A stretch of DNA of 64,000 nucleotides from Mayfieldus sp038317345 (GCA_038317345.1 JBBQBH010000008.1:1-64000); one strand, 5' to 3'; positions 15,654 to 24,842 are shown, counted from the stretch's first letter. The notes: generated by a model from the letters alone, not told the origin. Made by a program: numbers and translations.

Positions 15654-16550
15654 ATGAATCCTGCCGAGAAAGTGAGTGAGTCGCCGATGACCGAGCCACA
15701 ACGCGAACCCCGGGCGGAGCCCGCCAGCTCGCCGCGACCCACGATTGCCGTAGCCGAGGGCCAGGCCAAAGCCACGCGTGGCAGGACCCATCGCGACGTC
15801 GGCACGGTGCGCCTCGAGGGCCTGCACGCCTACTACGGCAGCAACCACGCGGTCCGTGGCGTCGACCTCGTCTTCGATCCCAACGAGGTGACCGCGATCA
15901 TCGGGCCGTCGGGCTGCGGAAAGTCGACCATGGTGCGCTGCATCAACCGAATGCACGAGGAGATTCCGAGTGCGCGGGCCGAGGGCAAGGTGGTGCTCGA
16001 CCAGATCGACCTCTACAACTCCGCGATCGACGTCGTTGCCGTGCGGCGCTCGATCGGAATGGTGTTCCAAAAGCCCAATCCGTTCCCGACCATGTCGATC
16101 GTCGACAACGTCACCGCGGGCCTGCGTCTCACCGGCGCCCCGCGCAGTGAGATGAAGGAGCGGGCGCAGGACGCGCTCCAGAGCGCCGGCCTGTGGGACG
16201 AGGTGAAGGACCGCCTCAACAACGCCGGCGACGGGCTGTCGGGCGGCCAGCAGCAGCGGCTCTGCATCGCGAGGGCGCTCGCGGTCGACCCCGAGGTGTT
16301 GCTGATGGACGAGCCGTGCTCGGCGCTCGACCCGGTGGGGACGCTGCGGATCGAGGAGCTGATCTCCCAGCTCCGCGAGCGGGTGACGATCGTGATCGTC
16401 ACCCACAACATGCAGCAGGCGGCGCGGGTCGCCGACACGACCGCCTTCATGCTCAACGGCGAGATGGTCGAGGTCGGTCAGACCGAGAAGATGTTCACCA
16501 ACCCCGACGACGACCGCACAGAGCAGTACGTGACCGGGAAGTTCGGCTGA
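15654..16550 (+). CDS. pstB: Phosphate ABC transporter ATP-binding protein PstB
   Basis: A 298-residue ATPase driving PstCA. Walker A is GPSGCGKST, the Q-loop region VFQKPNPFPTMSI, the signature LSGGQQQRLCIARAL, Walker B VLLMDEPCSALDP and the H-loop VTHNMQQA. The first 45 residues form an extension beyond the usual start. If unwanted, the in-frame ATG at 15687 would shorten it. AAGGAG lies nine bases before ATG 15654. The stop overlaps the phoU ATG by one base. Confidence 0.95.
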   Translation: MNPAEKVSESPMTEPQREPRAEPASSPRPTIAVAEGQAKATRGRTHRDVGTVRLEGLHAYYGSNHAVRGVDLVFDPNEVTAIIGPSGCGKSTMVRCINRMHEEIPSARAEGKVVLDQIDLYNSAIDVVAVRRSIGMVFQKPNPFPTMSIVDNVTAGLRLTGAPRSEMKERAQDALQSAGLWDEVKDRLNNAGDGLSGGQQQRLCIARALAVDPEVLLMDEPCSALDPVGTLRIEELISQLRERVTIVIVTHNMQQAARVADTTAFMLNGEMVEVGQTEKMFTNPDDDRTEQYVTGKFG

Positions 16551-17260
16551 TGCACGAAAAGACGCGAGTCCAGTACCGCGAAGACCTCGCCAACCTCGAG
16601 CAGCGGGGCCTAGAGGGCCTCGACATGGTCGTCACCGTGCTCGACCGCACCCTGGAGGCGACCCAGCACGCGGACATCGAGCTGGCCGAGCTGGTGATCG
16701 CCGATGATGATCGCCTCGACGGTCGCTATTTGGAGGTGCACCAAGAGCTGATCACGATGCTCGCCACCCAATCGCCGGTCGCCACCGACCTGCGGCTGAT
16801 CTCGGCGCTTCTGCATGTCATGCACGGCATCGAGCGGATGGGCGACCAGTGCGTGAACATCGCCAAGCTGATCCCGATCACCGGCAACGAGCCGCCCGCC
16901 GACGAGGAGATGCAGAAGCGGATCTCGATGATGGGGAAGCAGTGCCGAGCGCTGATCAATCAGGCCAAGCGGGCATTCGCCGACCGCGACCTGGAGATGG
17001 CGCGCGACCTGGTGCGCCAGGACGACGTGGTCGACAACCTGAATCGCGAGTGCTTCCGGATCGCGATCGAGATCGGCGACGATCCCGACCGGCGCGAATG
17101 GGCGATGACGATGCTGCTCGCCGCCCGCTCGCTGGAGCGGATCGGCGACAACGCGGTCGACATCGGCGAGCAGGTCGCCTACGTGGTCACCGGCCTGTTT
17201 CGGGAGTTCGAGGACGCCTCGCACCCGGGCGAGGTAGCGACGGTCGAAGCCCAGCCCTAG
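16550..17260 (+). CDS. phoU: Phosphate signalling protein PhoU
   Basis: A 236-residue all-helical protein of two PhoU repeats. The metal-binding type motifs include ERMGDQCVNIAKL in the first repeat and ERIGDNAVDIGEQVAYVVTG in the second. It restrains Pst uptake and Pho signalling when phosphate is plentiful. In other bacteria this works through a PhoR kinase, which is not found here. It is translationally coupled to pstB. Confidence 0.93.
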   Translation: MHEKTRVQYREDLANLEQRGLEGLDMVVTVLDRTLEATQHADIELAELVIADDDRLDGRYLEVHQELITMLATQSPVATDLRLISALLHVMHGIERMGDQCVNIAKLIPITGNEPPADEEMQKRISMMGKQCRALINQAKRAFADRDLEMARDLVRQDDVVDNLNRECFRIAIEIGDDPDRREWAMTMLLAARSLERIGDNAVDIGEQVAYVVTGLFREFEDASHPGEVATVEAQP

Positions 17261-17332
17261 GACGACTGTGTCAAGGCTTCGGGTACCGCCAGCGTATCCG
17301 TTTCCTCTGCGAACATGCGAGTTCCTCGCTAG

Positions 17333-18244
17333 ATGCTCTGCGCCGCCATCGATATCGGGTCCAACACGACGCGTGTGCTCGTGGCCGAGCCCCGTGAAGG
17401 CCAGCTCAATAAGGTCATGGAGCAGCGCGCCTACACGCGGATCGGAAAGTCCACGACCAAGGACGGCTCGATCACCCAGCCGATGATCCACGAGGTGGGG
17501 GAGGTCGTCGCCACCCAGATGCGTCTGGCCGAAGAGCTTGGCGCCAAGGCGATCAAGGCCGTTGCGACCGCAGCGATACGCGAAGCGCGCAACCGCGACG
17601 AGGTGGTGCAGGCGATCGGCGAGGTCTCCGGGGTCGAGGTCGAGGTGCTGAGCGAGGAGGAGGAGGGGCGCCTGGCCTTCCTAGGCGCCACGAAGACACT
17701 CGGACACCCGGCCGAGGGCCGCGTCGCGGTCGTCGACGTTGGGGGTGGCTCGAGCGAGATCGTGCTCGGGACGGTCGCAGACGGCGCCGATCGGGTCCAC
17801 TCGTTCCAGATCGGCTCCGGCATGCTGGCCGAGGAGCTGCTGAAGAGCGATCCCCCGTCCGCGTCCGAGCTCCGCGACGTGCGGGAGTACATCAACGACT
17901 TCTTCGATGGGGTCGAGGTCGAGCACCCCGACCAGGCGGTCGCCGTGGGTGGCAGCGCCACCTCGCTGCGGCGGTTGGTCGGCGCAGTGCTCGAGTACGA
18001 GACGCTCGAGCGGGGCGTGCGGGTACTCGCCAGCGGCCCGGTCGAAGAGGTCGCGCGGCGCTTCGAGCTCGACCCGCGCAGGGTGGGCATTCTTCCCACT
18101 GGGGTGCTGTTGCTCGAGAAGATCTACCAGCTGCTCGGCCAGCCGCTTCAGATCGGTAAGGGCGGCCTGCGCGAGGGCGTGATCCTCGACCTTCTCAACG
18201 GCAGCATCAACAACGGCTCAGGCCGCCAGCGACTCGCGGCCTGA
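17333..18244 (+). CDS. ppx: Exopolyphosphatase, Ppx/GppA family
   Basis: A 303-residue enzyme of the short actinobacterial Ppx type, removing phosphate from polyphosphate ends or acting on pppGpp. The ASKHA-fold phosphate motifs are AAIDIGSNTTRVLV, AVATAAIREARNRDEV and VVDVGGGSSEIVLG; the catalytic-type Glu is in EEEEGRLAFLG. It ends with GKGGLREGVILDLL. Its place between phoU and the CHAD/ppk genes fits polyphosphate turnover. Confidence 0.9.
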   Translation: MLCAAIDIGSNTTRVLVAEPREGQLNKVMEQRAYTRIGKSTTKDGSITQPMIHEVGEVVATQMRLAEELGAKAIKAVATAAIREARNRDEVVQAIGEVSGVEVEVLSEEEEGRLAFLGATKTLGHPAEGRVAVVDVGGGSSEIVLGTVADGADRVHSFQIGSGMLAEELLKSDPPSASELRDVREYINDFFDGVEVEHPDQAVAVGGSATSLRRLVGAVLEYETLERGVRVLASGPVEEVARRFELDPRRVGILPTGVLLLEKIYQLLGQPLQIGKGGLREGVILDLLNGSINNGSGRQRLAA

Positions 18245-18258
18245 TCGCCGCCCTGCCA

Positions 18259-18264
18259 TAGCCT
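18259..18264 (+). promoter_or_regulatory. -10 element (TAGCCT), leaderless-type
   Basis: TAGCCT ends six bases before ATG 18271, suggesting the CHAD pair has its own promoter. Confidence 0.4.
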
Positions 18265-18270
18265 TAGGAC

Positions 18271-18756
18271 ATGGCTAAGGCGCGTGACGTGCTCGGCCTG
18301 CGCTGCGACGACCCGTTCGGGACAACCGCGGCCAGGGTCGTAAGCATCCGGGCCGACGAGCTGTTCGAACACTCCGAGGGAGTGTTGGACACCAGCGAGA
18401 TCGAACGCCTGCACGACATGCGGGTGGCTAGCCGCCGGCTTCGGGCGGCGATGGAGGTTTTCGAGCCCTGCTTCCCGCGCAAGCGCTTCGGGGCGGCGCT
18501 GAAGCAGGTGAAGGGAATCGCCGACGCGCTCGGCGAGCGCCGCGATCGCGACGTCTCGATCATCGCGCTGGAGACCTTCGCGGAGGCGCTTGCCGCACCC
18601 GACCGTCGCGGCATCCAGGGGATGATCGACCAGCTTCACGAGGAGCAGTCGCTGGCCAACGAGCGGCTCGCCCCGTTCGTCGATCGGCGCAGGCTGTCCG
18701 ACCTCCGCGAGCGGATCGAGGAGCTGGTCGCGGTGGCGGATCGGAGGGCCGCTTGA
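18271..18756 (+). CDS. CHAD-domain protein, first of a split pair
   Basis: A 161-residue helical protein matching the N-terminal half of a CHAD domain, with IERLHDMRVASRRLRAAMEV and GALKQVKGIADALGERRDRD-type sequence. CHAD domains bind polyphosphate through conserved His and basic residues. At about half the usual 280-300 residues, it is probably incomplete without the next gene. Its stop overlaps the next start (TTGA), which would favour equal synthesis. Confidence 0.8.
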   Translation: MAKARDVLGLRCDDPFGTTAARVVSIRADELFEHSEGVLDTSEIERLHDMRVASRRLRAAMEVFEPCFPRKRFGAALKQVKGIADALGERRDRDVSIIALETFAEALAAPDRRGIQGMIDQLHEEQSLANERLAPFVDRRRLSDLRERIEELVAVADRRAA

Positions 18757-19394
18757 AGGCGCGCAAGGTCGGAAAGCTCGACCCCAAGGCGCCGCTGGAT
18801 GAGAACGCGGCGCGCATCGTCCGCACGCGGGTCGACGAGTTGCGCTCGTTCGCGCCGCAGGCGCTGTACCCGGATGCGGCCGAGGCCCAGCACGACATGC
18901 GGATCGCCGCCAAGCGGTTGCGCTATGTGCTCGAGGTGACCGGCTTCTGCTTCGGGGCCCCTGCCCAGACCGCGCGCCGGCGCGCCCGCGACCTCCAGGA
19001 CCTGCTCGGCGAGATGCACGACTGCGACGTAATGCTGCCCCGGGTGCAGGCTGAGATCGACCGCCTGCGTGGCGAGGATGCCCGGGCAGTGCTGTTGCGG
19101 GCAGCCGACGCCGACGACCTCGACCCGACGCTGGTCTCACACGCCCCAAACCGCACCGCATATCGCGGGCTCGAGCTTCTGGCGGTCCACCTGCGCGCCC
19201 GCCGGGCGCTGCTGTTCGAGCGTTTCCACCACTTCTGGCAGGCCCAGGTCAGCAAGGGAACCTGGGCGAAGCTCCAGCGTGCCGTCGACGAGCAGCTGAA
19301 CAAGTCCAAGGAGGAGCGAAAGTCGCCGCCGAACGGAAACGCCGATCCCGCCCCGAGCGAGACAGTGCGCGCACCCTCACACAGCGCGAGCTGA
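18753..19394 (+). CDS. CHAD-domain protein, second of a split pair
   Basis: A 213-residue protein with AEAQHDMRIAAKRLRYVLEV and ARDLQDLLGEMHDCDVMLPR, a further CHAD half, followed by an Arg-rich helix (LRARRALLFERFHHFW) and a disordered Pro/Ser tail. Together with the preceding protein it looks like one CHAD domain cut at its internal repeat. Position between ppx and ppk1 supports polyphosphate binding. Confidence 0.82.
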   Translation: MKARKVGKLDPKAPLDENAARIVRTRVDELRSFAPQALYPDAAEAQHDMRIAAKRLRYVLEVTGFCFGAPAQTARRRARDLQDLLGEMHDCDVMLPRVQAEIDRLRGEDARAVLLRAADADDLDPTLVSHAPNRTAYRGLELLAVHLRARRALLFERFHHFWQAQVSKGTWAKLQRAVDEQLNKSKEERKSPPNGNADPAPSETVRAPSHSAS

Positions 19395-19797
19395 ACCGGG
19401 CGCCGAGGCTCCCAGGCACGGATTCGCCGTTGCTTCGCCGGCCGTTCCCCAGCTGTTAACCGGATCTGCCCAAAGTTCGTCGAATCTGGGCATGCGATGA
19501 AATGCTCCTCAGACTTCGGCCCGACGCGGCGGGCCGCCGCGACCCCAGCCGGATCCGGCTCCTCAGTGGTTCGTCCGGTGAGGCCGGACGGACCACTAAC
19601 ACGGGTGTGGCGCAGGAGCCGGAAATCCGCGGTCGCGGCCGCGTGTCCGCGATAGAGCGAGCACGATCTCGCCGGCGTTGCGGGCCGAAGGCCAACTTCC
19701 ATGCAGCGCTCCCGTTCGCCGGCCCGGCTGTCGACGCCTAGCTACGATGGTGTCACCTCTTCCGGAGGATCCGGACCGGGACGAGGAGGCCGAGCCG
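19395..19797 (+). other. Intergenic region before ppk1, with a 14-bp hairpin
   Basis: No convincing gene lies in these 403 bases. A stem-loop at 19565-19597 pairs AGTGGTTCGTCCGG with CCGGACGGACCACT (one G-T pair), likely a terminator of the CHAD genes or a leader element. No clear 11-bp Pho array was found here. Confidence 0.5.
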
Positions 19798-21951
19798 ATG
19801 CTTGAAGAGACCGCTGCCCAGCACAAACTCCGCAAGCTGCCTGTGCCCCCGCAGCAGCAGGAAGCCGATCTCGAGGACCCCTCGCTGTATTTCAACCGCG
19901 AGCTCTCCTGGCTCGACTTCAACGCCCGCGTGCTGGAGCTCGCCGAGGACTCATCGGTGCCGCTGCTGGAGCGGCTTCAGTTCTGCTCCATCTACTCCTC
20001 CAACCTGGACGAGTTCTTCATGGTCAGGGTGGCCGGTCTTACCGACCAGGCGGAGGCGGGAATCGACGCTCGCGGGCCCGATGGGCTCAGCCCCTCCGAC
20101 CAGCTCGATGCGATCGCCGGCCGTGTGACGCAGCTGGACCGCCGTCAGCAGGCCTGCTTCCAGGGCACGCTGCGACCCGCCCTCGCCGAGCACGGGATCC
20201 GAATCCTCAGCCTCGACTCGGCTTCCGAGCAGGAGCGGGAGGAGATCCAGACGCTTTTCCACGATCAGGTCTTCCCCGCACTCACCCCGCTGGTGATCGG
20301 CCTCGGCCGACCCTTCCCCTACATCTCCAATCTCTCGCTCAGCCTCGGAGTGCTGCTGCGCGATCCCGATGCCGAGACCGAGGTGATCGCTCGAGTGAAG
20401 GTCCCGAAGGAGCTGCTGCGTCGCTTCCTGACCACCGGCGACGGCACCACCTTCGTTCCCCTCGAGGATGTGATTGCCGACAACCTCGACGTCCTGTTCC
20501 CAGGCACCGAGGTGATCGACTATGGGTTTTTCAAGGTCACCCGGGACGCCGACTTCACGGTCTCCGACGAGGCCGACGACCTGCTGCTCGCAGTCCAGGA
20601 CGAGCTGCGGCGACGCCGCTTCGGCGAGGTCCTGCGGCTCGAGATCTCGGCCGGCATGAATCCGAAGCTGCGGGCCCAGCTCACCGAGGCCCTGCGCATC
20701 GAGGAGCGCGAGGTGTACGAGAGCGACGGCCTACTCGACCTCGCCGACGTCAAGGACATCGTCCAGGGAAGCAGCGGCCACAGCGAGCTGCGCTTCCCGC
20801 CCTGGACCCCAGTCACCCAGCCGCGCCTCCAGGGCGAGGACGGCGAGCCGGTGGACATGCTGGCGGCGATCCGCCAGGGCGACGTGCTGGTCCACCATCC
20901 CTATGACTCGTTCTCGACCTCGGTCGAGCGCTTCGTCGAGCAGGCGGTAGCCGACCCCGACGTGCTGGCGATCAAGATGACCGTGTACCGGACCAGCGAT
21001 GACTCACCGCTGGTGCCGGCGCTGATCCGGGCGTCGGAGCGCGGCAAGCAGGCGGTCTGCATGGTCGAGCTGAATGCGCGATTCGACGAGGAGTCGAACA
21101 TCCAGGCGGCGAAGGCGATGGAGGAGGCCGGCGTCCACGTCGTCTACGGCATCCCCGGACTGAAGACCCACGTGAAGGCGATCCTGATCGCCCGCCGCGA
21201 GGGCGACCGAGTGCGCCACTACGTCCACATCGGGACCGGCAACTACAACCCGACGACGGCGCGGCTCTACACGGACATCGGCCTGTTTACCACCGATGCC
21301 GATATCGGCGCCGACGTCGCCGAGATGTTCAACTTCATCACCGGTTACGGCCGGCCCGCCGACTACCGCAAGGTGCTGGTCTCGCCGACCACGATGCGCA
21401 AGCACATCCACGGGGAGATCGAGCGGGCGATCGACGCCAAGCGCCGCGGTGCCCCGGCCCGGATCGCGATGAAGATGAACGCGCTGGTCGATGCCGGCTG
21501 CATCCAGGACCTCTACGAAGCATCGCGGGCGGGCGTGCGGGTCGACCTCAATATCCGCGGTGTCTGCTGCCTGCGGCCCGGGATCCCCGGTGTCTCGGAG
21601 AACATCTACGTCAACTCGGTCGTCGGCCGCTTTCTCGAGCACTCGCGGATCTACGCCTTCGAGCACGACGGCGAGACGCGCGTCTACATGGGCTCGGCGG
21701 ATCTGATGCCCCGCAACCTCGACCACCGCGTCGAGCTGGTGGCGCCGGTCGAGGACCCCTCGCTGCGCGATGAGGTCGTCGACATCGTCGAGCGCTCTCT
21801 GGCCGACAACACGCACTCTTGGGTGCTCGGCGCCGACGGTCGCTGGACCCGCCGCGAGCCCGGCGCCGAGCCCTCCCGCGACGTGCAGTCCGAGCTGCGC
21901 GAGTGGCATGCGGCCAGAGCGGCCGAGCACCTCGCGACCACCGCCTCCTAG
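19798..21951 (+). CDS. ppk1: Polyphosphate kinase PPK1
   Basis: A 717-residue enzyme that polymerises the ATP gamma-phosphate into polyphosphate. The four PPK1 domains are present: the N-terminal helix YFNRELSWLDFNARVLELA, the head domain, and the two PLD-like catalytic domains. Catalytic His candidates are in HYVHIGTGNYNPTTARLY (about residue 476) and SRIYAFEHDGETRVYMGSAD. ATG 19798 is chosen because AGGAGG lies eight bases upstream and the length then fits the family; ATG 19747 would add 17 residues. Confidence 0.95.
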   Translation: MLEETAAQHKLRKLPVPPQQQEADLEDPSLYFNRELSWLDFNARVLELAEDSSVPLLERLQFCSIYSSNLDEFFMVRVAGLTDQAEAGIDARGPDGLSPSDQLDAIAGRVTQLDRRQQACFQGTLRPALAEHGIRILSLDSASEQEREEIQTLFHDQVFPALTPLVIGLGRPFPYISNLSLSLGVLLRDPDAETEVIARVKVPKELLRRFLTTGDGTTFVPLEDVIADNLDVLFPGTEVIDYGFFKVTRDADFTVSDEADDLLLAVQDELRRRRFGEVLRLEISAGMNPKLRAQLTEALRIEEREVYESDGLLDLADVKDIVQGSSGHSELRFPPWTPVTQPRLQGEDGEPVDMLAAIRQGDVLVHHPYDSFSTSVERFVEQAVADPDVLAIKMTVYRTSDDSPLVPALIRASERGKQAVCMVELNARFDEESNIQAAKAMEEAGVHVVYGIPGLKTHVKAILIARREGDRVRHYVHIGTGNYNPTTARLYTDIGLFTTDADIGADVAEMFNFITGYGRPADYRKVLVSPTTMRKHIHGEIERAIDAKRRGAPARIAMKMNALVDAGCIQDLYEASRAGVRVDLNIRGVCCLRPGIPGVSENIYVNSVVGRFLEHSRIYAFEHDGETRVYMGSADLMPRNLDHRVELVAPVEDPSLRDEVVDIVERSLADNTHSWVLGADGRWTRREPGAEPSRDVQSELREWHAARAAEHLATTAS

Positions 21952-21977
21952 GCCGCGGATCGCACCGGCGGCTCTGG

Positions 21978-21983
21978 TACGTT
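21978..21983 (+). promoter_or_regulatory. -10 element (TACGTT)
   Basis: TACGTT ends eight bases before GTG 21992, which would make the 18-codon frame there leaderless. Confidence 0.4.
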
Positions 21984-21991
21984 GGCCGCCC

Positions 21992-22048
21992 GTGAGCGCG
22001 AGGCTCTTCAAGAGAGCTTGGATGGAGGCCGAGCGCGAACCCCTGTAA
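21992..22048 (+). CDS. Possible 18-residue leader peptide
   Basis: The GTG that follows the -10 element TACGTT opens a frame reading VSARLFKRAWMEAEREPL and stopping two bases before the DUF47 start. It may be an upstream ORF that couples or gates translation of the phosphate-uptake genes. There is no sequence family to compare with, so this rests on position alone. Confidence 0.35.
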   Translation: MSARLFKRAWMEAEREPL

Positions 22049-22050
22049 TC

Positions 22051-22668
22051 GTGCGCCTCTCACTCCTCCCTCGCGACCGCACCTTCTTCGACCTCTTCAT
22101 CGAGGCCGGGCACAACACGCTCCGCGCCGCCCAGCTTCTCGACGAGATGATGGGCAACTGGCCCGAGGAAGGCGGGCTCGCCCGCGACATCCTCAAGGCC
22201 GAGCAGGAGGGCGACCGGATCACCCACGACATCGTCCAGCGCCTCAACTCGACCTTCGTCACGCCGATCGACCGCGAGGACATCTACGGGCTCGCAACCC
22301 AGATGGACGACATCGTCGACTACACCGAGGAGGTCGCCGACTTCATGGGGCTCTACAGAATTGAAGCGCCGATGGACCAGGCGCAGGGGCTGACCGAGGT
22401 GCTGGTCAAGTCGTGCGAGCAGCTCTACGGGCTGCTCCAGAACCTGCGCGGCTTCAAGGACCTGGACCACTACTGGATCGAGATCCACCGCCTGGAGAAC
22501 GACGGTGACCGGATCTACCGTGACGCGGTGGCCTCGCTGTTCTCGAACGGGGTCGACCCGATGGTCGTGATCCGTTGGCGGGACCTATTCCTGAGGCTCG
22601 AGCGCGCGATCGACGCGACCGAAACTTCGGCGTCCATCATCGAAGGCATCGTGATCAAGAACAGCTAG
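22051..22668 (+). CDS. DUF47 (PhoU-like) protein, partner of PiT transporter
   Basis: A 205-residue helical protein of the DUF47/TIGR00153 type, distantly PhoU-like. It shows DRTFFDLFIEAGHNTLRAA, ILKAEQEGDRITHDIVQRL, FVTPIDREDIYGLATQMDD and EIHRLENDGDRIYRDAVASL; the acidic clusters bind metal in the family. Such proteins sit next to PiT permeases and modulate them. The GTG at 22051 gives the usual family length. Confidence 0.9.
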   Translation: MRLSLLPRDRTFFDLFIEAGHNTLRAAQLLDEMMGNWPEEGGLARDILKAEQEGDRITHDIVQRLNSTFVTPIDREDIYGLATQMDDIVDYTEEVADFMGLYRIEAPMDQAQGLTEVLVKSCEQLYGLLQNLRGFKDLDHYWIEIHRLENDGDRIYRDAVASLFSNGVDPMVVIRWRDLFLRLERAIDATETSASIIEGIVIKNS

Positions 22669-22688
22669 ATGAGTAGCCCCGCGCCAGC

Positions 22689-23789
22689 GTGAGCAACGAC
22701 CTCGTCCTGGTCATCGTCGTCGCCACGGCGCTGGCCTTCGACTTCACCAACGGTTTTCACGACACCGCCAACGTGGTCGCGACCTCGATCTCGACCGGGG
22801 CGGCGGCGCCGCGTGTGGCGATTGCCTTTGCGTCGCTGCTGAACTTCGCCGGCGCATTCATCTCGCTCGCGGTCGCGGCGACGATCGCAAAGGACGTGGT
22901 CACTGCCGAGGCGATCGATTCGCTGAACATCATCTTCGCCGGGCTGATCGGGGCGATCACCTGGAACCTGATCACCTGGTACTTCGGTCTTCCCTCGTCG
23001 AGCTCGCACGCATTGATCGGTGGAGTCGTGGGCTCCACGGTCGTGGCGGTCGGGACCGGCGCCGTGCTCACCGACGGCCTGGTCGGCAAGGTGCTGATCC
23101 CGGCGGTCATTGCGCCGATCCTCGCCTTCCTGGTCGCCGGGATCGCGATCGGCTTCGCATACCGGATCGTCGGACGGTTGCGGCCCGGCCCGGTCACCCG
23201 CGGGTTTCGCTTCGGCCAGCTGATCTCGGGCGGGATGCTGGCCCTCGCGCACGGGACCAACGACGCCCAGAAGACGATGGGCGTGATCACCCTGGCTCTG
23301 ATCGCCAATGGCAACCTCAGCAGCGACGCGGGGACGCCCTTCTGGGTCGTGATCTCGGCGGCGACGGCGATCGCCCTCGGAACCTATGTCGGCGGCTGGC
23401 GGATCATTCGCACCACCGGCACCCGGATCATCAAGATGGACACCGCGCAGGGCTTCTCGGCCCAGGGGTCGGGGGCGGCGGTCATCCTCGCCTCGACCCA
23501 CTTCGGGTTTCCGCTCTCCACCACGCACGTGATCAACGGCGGGGTGATGGGGGCGGGCGCCGGGAAGCGGATCTCGGCCGTGCGCTGGGGGGTCGCCGGC
23601 AACATCATCGTCGCCTGGCTCCTCACCCTGCCCGCCGCGGCGGCGCTTGGGGCCGCCGCCTACGGATGCACGCGGATCTTCGGCACCGGGGCGCTGGGCC
23701 CGGTCCTGGTCTCGCTGATGGGGATCTCGCTGGTCGCCGCCGCAGTCGGACGGCGCCACCAACGGGGAGCGCCGGTGCCGGCCTCTTGA
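22689..23789 (+). CDS. pit: PiT-family inorganic phosphate transporter
   Basis: A 366-residue membrane carrier taking up metal-phosphate with cations. The duplicated family signature is present: FDFTNGFHDTANVVATSIST near the start, and ALAHGTNDAQKTMGVI and FPLSTTHVINGGVMGAG later. It lies directly downstream of its DUF47 partner and completes a second, low-affinity uptake route beside Pst. The stop overlaps the start of the next small gene (TTGA). Confidence 0.93.
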   Translation: MSNDLVLVIVVATALAFDFTNGFHDTANVVATSISTGAAAPRVAIAFASLLNFAGAFISLAVAATIAKDVVTAEAIDSLNIIFAGLIGAITWNLITWYFGLPSSSSHALIGGVVGSTVVAVGTGAVLTDGLVGKVLIPAVIAPILAFLVAGIAIGFAYRIVGRLRPGPVTRGFRFGQLISGGMLALAHGTNDAQKTMGVITLALIANGNLSSDAGTPFWVVISAATAIALGTYVGGWRIIRTTGTRIIKMDTAQGFSAQGSGAAVILASTHFGFPLSTTHVINGGVMGAGAGKRISAVRWGVAGNIIVAWLLTLPAAAALGAAAYGCTRIFGTGALGPVLVSLMGISLVAAAVGRRHQRGAPVPAS

Positions 23790-24031
23790 TCGTCCAGGCG
23801 ACCATCGTCGAGACCAAGGAGCTGCTCGAGACCGTGGCGGTGTCGGTGGTCGCCGGGGTCGGCGTGACGATCGTCTTCTCGATCGCCGTCTACGGGGCGA
23901 CTCGATTCGCCGACCTGAGCCGCGACCAGCGGCCGATCGCCGCCACCGCTGCTGTGGTGAGCGCTCTGGTCGCGTTTGCGGTCTGCATCGCAGCCGCGGT
24001 GGTCGGGATCGTCGTCATGATCCACAAGTAG
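23786..24031 (+). CDS. Small two-helix membrane protein
   Basis: An 81-residue protein that I do not recognise. Helix 1 is VAVSVVAGVGVTIVFSIAVYG, then a short loop FADLSRDQRPIAAT, then helix 2 (VSALVAFAVCIAAAVVGIVV). The TTG start overlapping the PiT stop suggests co-translation and a possible accessory role in transport. Confidence 0.6.
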   Translation: MIVQATIVETKELLETVAVSVVAGVGVTIVFSIAVYGATRFADLSRDQRPIAATAAVVSALVAFAVCIAAAVVGIVVMIHK

Positions 24032-24037
24032 GCTCCC

Positions 24038-24043
24038 TAGAAT
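24038..24043 (+). promoter_or_regulatory. -10 element (TAGAAT), leaderless-type
   Basis: TAGAAT ends six bases before ATG 24050. Confidence 0.5.
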
Positions 24044-24049
24044 CAGCGC

Positions 24050-24409
24050 ATGCGGAGCCTTCGCGCCATGCGAAACCTGGCGATCATCGCCGCGATTGCC
24101 GCGGTGATCGCGTTCGCTCCCGGAGGTGGCAATGGCGTCACCACCGTGTTGACGGCGCTGACGATGGCTTTCTACGCCGTGCTCGTCGCCTTCGCCTACC
24201 AGCAGTACCGCGAGAACCAGCTCACGCTGACGGCGCTCAGCGACGGCAGGCGTGCGGTGCTGTTCGGGGCCCTGGGCCTGATCGCTCTGTTGATCGCCGG
24301 CACCGACAGGTTCTTCCACTCGGGGGGCGGGACGCTGGCTTGGCTGCTGTTGCTCGGTGCCTCGCTGGCGGCGATCTGGCGCATCTGGCTCGAGGCCAAC
24401 AGCTACTAG
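24050..24409 (+). CDS. Four-helix membrane protein of unknown function
   Basis: A 119-residue protein with four hydrophobic segments (about 9-24, 30-50, 68-87 and 93-112) and a conserved-looking cytoplasmic loop, YQQYRENQLTLTALSDGRRA. Not recognised. ATG 24050 follows a -10 element closely; ATG 24068 would also preserve all helices. Confidence 0.6.
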   Translation: MRSLRAMRNLAIIAAIAAVIAFAPGGGNGVTTVLTALTMAFYAVLVAFAYQQYRENQLTLTALSDGRRAVLFGALGLIALLIAGTDRFFHSGGGTLAWLLLLGASLAAIWRIWLEANSY

Positions 24410-24476
24410 CCGACTAGCGCGCCACTAGTCACATCGCGTGCGCCATGGGTGCGCCGCGGGATGCGAGCGTCGGCCG

Positions 24477-24842
24477 ATGCGCAGGCGGGCACGCAAGAGC
24501 GGCTTCCACCGCGAGCAGGGGGTGGCTTCGGTCGAGCTGGTGGCGACACTTCCCTTCCTCGGCCTGGCGCTGCTTGCCGCCGCCCAGATCGCGATCACGG
24601 GCGCGACGCTCTGGGCGGCGGCGATCTCCGCCCGGGCGGGCGCCAGGGCGGTCGAGGTTGGCGGCGAGGCGAGGCCGGCCGCCACGCGGGCCTTGCCCCA
24701 ACCGCTTCGCGACGGCGCCACCGTGAGCGACCGCAACGGGGTCGAGGTGCGCGTGCGGGTGCCGGCCCTGTTCCCCGGCCTGCCGCGATTGGCAGTCGGG
24801 GCGCACTCCTCGCTGGAGGCTGGGGATGGCGCGAGAGGCTGA
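24477..24842 (+). CDS. TadE-like pseudopilin/secretion protein
   Basis: A 121-residue protein with the TadE-like N-terminus REQGVASVELVATLPFLGLA followed by one transmembrane helix and a small extracytoplasmic domain. The Glu five residues into the hydrophobic helix is typical of prepilin-like processing. It overlaps the next TadE-like gene by 17 bases. No Tad ATPase, TadB/C or secretin gene is in the window. Confidence 0.75.
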   Translation: MRRRARKSGFHREQGVASVELVATLPFLGLALLAAAQIAITGATLWAAAISARAGARAVEVGGEARPAATRALPQPLRDGATVSDRNGVEVRVRVPALFPGLPRLAVGAHSSLEAGDGARG

